A DNA stretch of 8,078 nucleotides from NCBI GenBank assembly GCA_003165855.1, contig PMXH01000232.1:1-8078 (forward strand), read 5' to 3'. The translations under genes were made by a program, and so were the position numbers. The DNA is from Acidobacteriaceae bacterium. GTDB lineage: Bacteria > Acidobacteriota > Terriglobia > Terriglobales > Acidobacteriaceae. The notes under the pieces are model-generated. The model worked only from the letters and a program-made list of their open reading frames with translations, did not search any database and was not told where the DNA came from. Position 1 is the stretch's first letter. Every line of letters begins with the position of its first letter. Below are positions 6,113 to 8,078 of this stretch, piece after piece.

Positions 6113-7045
6113 ATGTTGAGAAATATCTTTGGCAACCGACCTAATGGCGTGCCTGGCCTCGTTTTTCTTGTTTGTCTGTCCGTTGCAATCGCTCCGTCTC
6201 TGATGGCCCAGACGGCTGGAATGGGAGCGTTGACAGGCAGGATTGTCGATGCTTCCGGTAAAGCAGTTGCGAATGCAACCGTGACAGCGACGAGCATAGA
6301 CGATGGCCAGGTGCGAAGCGCGACCTCGGGTACGGATGGCTTTTATAAGTTTGAAGGGCTGCCGCCAGGCAGTTACCGACTAAAGTTTGAAGCCGCCGGT
6401 TTGAAGACGTCGGAGATTCCTTCAACAACGGTCGATGGGACCGAGATGACGGTTCCCGACGCAAAACTGGAGGCGGGCGAGTCAGTCTCTTCAAAGCCAG
6501 CGACCGCGCAACAGGACAATTCGCCGAATGCGCCATCCAGCAGCAAGACAGAGCCCACGCTCGCGGATCTAGGCCTTTCTCCGGAGCAGACGCAGGGCAA
6601 CGCCCGTGAGCAAGCGTTGCTGGACAAGCGGACACACATGCTGAAGATCCATCAACGGATGGGTTTGATCACGACGATACCGCTCGTTGCGACGGTGCTC
6701 CTCGGTCCTGGCGCTGGCGGCAAAAGTGAAGGCACGGCTGCTCGCGATTTACACGTGGCGCTAGGCGGCCTGACCGGCGATTTGTATGGCATTACCGCTT
6801 ACTATGCAATTCGCGCGCCCAGGGTACCCGGAACCAAAAAGCGCGGTCCAATAAAATTTCACGAGGCGATGGCTTGGATACACGGCCCCGGAATGATTCT
6901 GACGCCGATTCTTGGGATTATAGCCTTCGATCAAAAGAACAATGGGGAGAAGGTTCACGGCATCGCCTCCGCGCACGGACCTGTAGCTATCGTGACGGCC
7001 GGGGCATTTGGTGCAGCTCTTCTGTCGGTATCGGTGAAGTTCTGA
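6113..7045 (+). CDS. Carboxypeptidase-regulatory-like domain fused to a four-helix cytochrome b561-like membrane domain
   Basis: The product is 310 residues from ATG 6113, with GAGGTGGAGG just upstream. A GTG at 6053 in frame would add 20 residues ahead of the signal peptide and is less likely. Residues 1-32 are a signal peptide ending SLMA. Residues about 37-120 form a CarboxypepD_reg-like beta-sandwich (ALTGRIVDASGKAVANATVT, then TDGFYKFEGLPPGSYRLKFE). A linker rich in S, P and Q (123-165) leads to four hydrophobic helices at about 184-200, 215-233, 258-272 and 289-308. Histidines sit at the helix starts: H180, H214, H250/H257 and H288. Helix geometry would put H180 with H250/H257 on one membrane face and H214 with H288 on the other, as in diheme b561-type proteins. 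Heme binding is inferred from this pattern, not shown. The YceI gene starts 9 bases later, echoing the yceJ (cytochrome b561)-yceI pairing in E. coli. It may move electrons across the inner membrane. Confidence 0.75.
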   Translation: MLRNIFGNRPNGVPGLVFLVCLSVAIAPSLMAQTAGMGALTGRIVDASGKAVANATVTATSIDDGQVRSATSGTDGFYKFEGLPPGSYRLKFEAAGLKTSEIPSTTVDGTEMTVPDAKLEAGESVSSKPATAQQDNSPNAPSSSKTEPTLADLGLSPEQTQGNAREQALLDKRTHMLKIHQRMGLITTIPLVATVLLGPGAGGKSEGTAARDLHVALGGLTGDLYGITAYYAIRAPRVPGTKKRGPIKFHEAMAWIHGPGMILTPILGIIAFDQKNNGEKVHGIASAHGPVAIVTAGAFGAALLSVSVKF

Positions 7046-7054
7046 GTACAGTTT

Positions 7055-7594
7055 ATGAAAAACAAAATAATATTGATCGCGTTCTTGCTCGTGGCCCTCC
7101 CCACGTTTGCTGCCGACAGCCAATGGGTCCTCAAACAAAGCACGCTCACTTACCATGTGTCGCACAAACTGCATGAGTCCGAGGGTGTGAGCCATGCGGC
7201 GCGAGGCAAGGGCGTTTGCCACGACGGACAGTGCGATTTTTTGATCGCGGTAGCCGTGAAGTCGTTTGATTCTGGAGACAGCAACCGCGACCTTCATATG
7301 GTTCAGGTTACGCGCGGCGCGGAGTTTCCGCTGGTAACCGTCCGCACTCGCCTAGCCGAATCGGTTGCCGCATCGGCGACCATCAATGCTGATCTGGAGA
7401 TCCAGTTTGCCGGCCAGACGGCCCAATATAAGCAGGTTCCCTTCAAAGTCGAGACACAAGGCGGCGAGACTCACATCACGGGGAACATTCCGGCCACCCT
7501 AACTGATTTCAAGATCGATCCGCCATCCCTCTTGACGATGCCAGTTAAGAACGACATTCCAGTGCGGGTGGACATGACCTGGCATCAGCAGTGA
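7055..7594 (+). CDS. YceI-family exported lipocalin-like protein
   Basis: This 179-residue protein starts at ATG 7055, nine bases after the preceding stop. There is only a weak ribosome site, so coupling to the upstream gene is likely. Residues 1-19 are a signal peptide (MKNKIILIAFLLVALPTFA), placing it in the periplasm. The family pattern is visible: W24 followed by LKQSTLTYHVSHKLHESEGVS, then VKSFDSGDSNRDLHM (69-82, the conserved RD-x-HM region), a T-x-A-D-L-E-type strand and an N-terminal-to-C-terminal beta-barrel rhythm ending DIPVRVDMTW. YceI proteins form a lipocalin-like barrel that binds long polyisoprenoid chains in characterised structures; ligand and role here are unknown. C55 and C60 form a C-x4-C pair that could make a disulfide and is not a feature I associate with the family. 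The pairing with a b561-like protein suggests a shared, possibly quinone-related, role. Confidence 0.87.
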   Translation: MKNKIILIAFLLVALPTFAADSQWVLKQSTLTYHVSHKLHESEGVSHAARGKGVCHDGQCDFLIAVAVKSFDSGDSNRDLHMVQVTRGAEFPLVTVRTRLAESVAASATINADLEIQFAGQTAQYKQVPFKVETQGGETHITGNIPATLTDFKIDPPSLLTMPVKNDIPVRVDMTWHQQ

Positions 7595-7618
7595 ATGGCG
7601 GCGTTGTCAGCAAGGGGG

Positions 7619-7646
7619 TTTCCTGCGTCCTATTTCCTGCATCCCA
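7619..7646 (+). repeat. Two tandem 14-bp repeats upstream of the response regulator
   Basis: TTTCCTGCGTCCTA (7619-7632) is followed at once by TTTCCTGCATCCCA (7633-7646), matching at 12 of 14 positions. They end 38 bases before the regulator's ATG. OmpR-type regulators bind tandem direct repeats, so this may be an autoregulatory site, although the 14-bp period is longer than the usual 10-11 bp. Confidence 0.4.
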
Positions 7647-7684
7647 TCTTGAGGTGTAAAGTTTTGGACTGGCGGGAAGCTCCT

Positions 7685-8078
7685 ATGCGATTGCTGTTGG
7701 TAGAAGATGACGTATCCATTCAGCAGTTCCTGAAACGGGCGCTGGCAGAGGCGGGATACCAGGTGGATGCGGCCAGTACCGCAAAAGCGGCGGAAGGCAT
7801 GGCCTTGGAAGGAATTCACGATGCCTTCATCATCGATCTTGGGCTTCCGGACATGGATGGATTGGACCTGATCGCGCGTTGCCGCGCCCAAGGTAGTTCG
7901 GCTCCAGTTTTAATTCTGTCTGCCCGGCGTTCCGTAGACGAACGGGTTCGAGGCCTGGAGCAGGGCGGAGAGGACTACCTCACCAAACCGTTTGCCCTTC
8001 CCGAACTGCTGGCAAGGCTGAGAAATCTCCTGCGTAGGTCCGGGGTCCCACAGAGTGAATCGGTTCGCCTGCAAGCGG
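7685..8078 (+). CDS. OmpR-type two-component response regulator, receiver domain only (cut by window edge)
   Basis: From ATG 7685, with GGGAAG 5 bases upstream, 131 residues are visible before the window ends. They form a complete receiver domain: acidic pocket E7-D8-D9, phospho-acceptor D51 in IIDLGLPDMDG, conserved S79 in ILSAR, and K101 in YLTKPF. The GLEQGGEDYLTKPFALPELLARLRNLLRR stretch (90-118) is characteristic of the OmpR/PhoB group, where a winged-helix DNA-binding domain follows. That domain is outside the window, so the subclass rests on receiver similarity. It would be phosphorylated by a sensor kinase, probably encoded next. Its 90-bp separation from the YceI gene and the tandem repeats in that gap suggest its own promoter. 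The regulated genes are unknown; the YceI unit just upstream is one possibility. Confidence 0.9.
   Translation, partial: MRLLLVEDDVSIQQFLKRALAEAGYQVDAASTAKAAEGMALEGIHDAFIIDLGLPDMDGLDLIARCRAQGSSAPVLILSARRSVDERVRGLEQGGEDYLTKPFALPELLARLRNLLRRSGVPQSESVRLQA

Noticed and set aside
6761..7297. 178-codon minus-strand frame
   Set aside because: Antisense to the b561-like/YceI junction; no recognisable domain.
1..8078. Mobile element, CRISPR array, tRNA or toxin-antitoxin system
   Set aside because: No transposase, integrase, regularly spaced repeats, cloverleaf or small two-gene toxin module was found on either strand.

Overview
The window looks like a chromosomal piece of a moderately GC-rich, Gram-negative soil-type bacterium, most likely an Acidobacteriota (Terriglobia-like) member. 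The evidence is family content only: an acidobacterial-style PQQ dehydrogenase, a DUF4380-type secreted protein, a c-type cytochrome with the heme-binding domain common in Planctomycetes/Verrucomicrobia/Acidobacteria, and an exported carboxypeptidase-regulatory-like domain fused to a membrane domain. No rRNA or other phylogenetic marker is present, so the assignment is an inference. I see no tRNA, CRISPR array, transposase or phage gene.

Layout. Positions 1-2166 (minus strand) hold a tightly coupled pair: a secreted DUF4380-like protein (778-2166), followed one base later by a PQQ-dependent dehydrogenase whose 3' end runs off the left edge. A roughly 290-bp divergent control region (2167-2458) contains two copies of ACGAAACAA 20 bp apart, just upstream of a possible promoter. 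On the plus strand follow a diheme c-type cytochrome (2459-3241), a Tat-exported SelA/DgaE-like PLP enzyme (3273-4565), an intergenic REP-like hairpin (4587-4625) and a secreted protein made of three RidA domains (4693-5922). After a 190-bp gap lies a second transcription unit: a signal peptide plus carboxypeptidase-regulatory-like domain fused to a four-helix, histidine-rich cytochrome b561-like membrane domain (6113-7045), and a YceI-family protein (7055-7594). The right edge is the receiver domain of an OmpR-type response regulator (7685 onward), preceded by two 14-bp tandem repeats.

How the genes may work together. All five products of the divergent cluster appear to be exported. A mutarotase-like protein, a PQQ sugar/alcohol dehydrogenase, a c-type cytochrome acceptor, a PLP enzyme of the D-glucosaminate ammonia-lyase type and an imine-hydrolysing RidA protein together suggest an oxidation-then-deamination route outside the cytoplasm, for example amino sugar to amino-sugar acid to 2-keto-3-deoxy acid plus ammonia. 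The individual family calls are well supported. The combined pathway and its substrate are hypotheses. The b561-like/YceI pair resembles the yceJ-yceI pairing of E. coli and is probably functionally separate.
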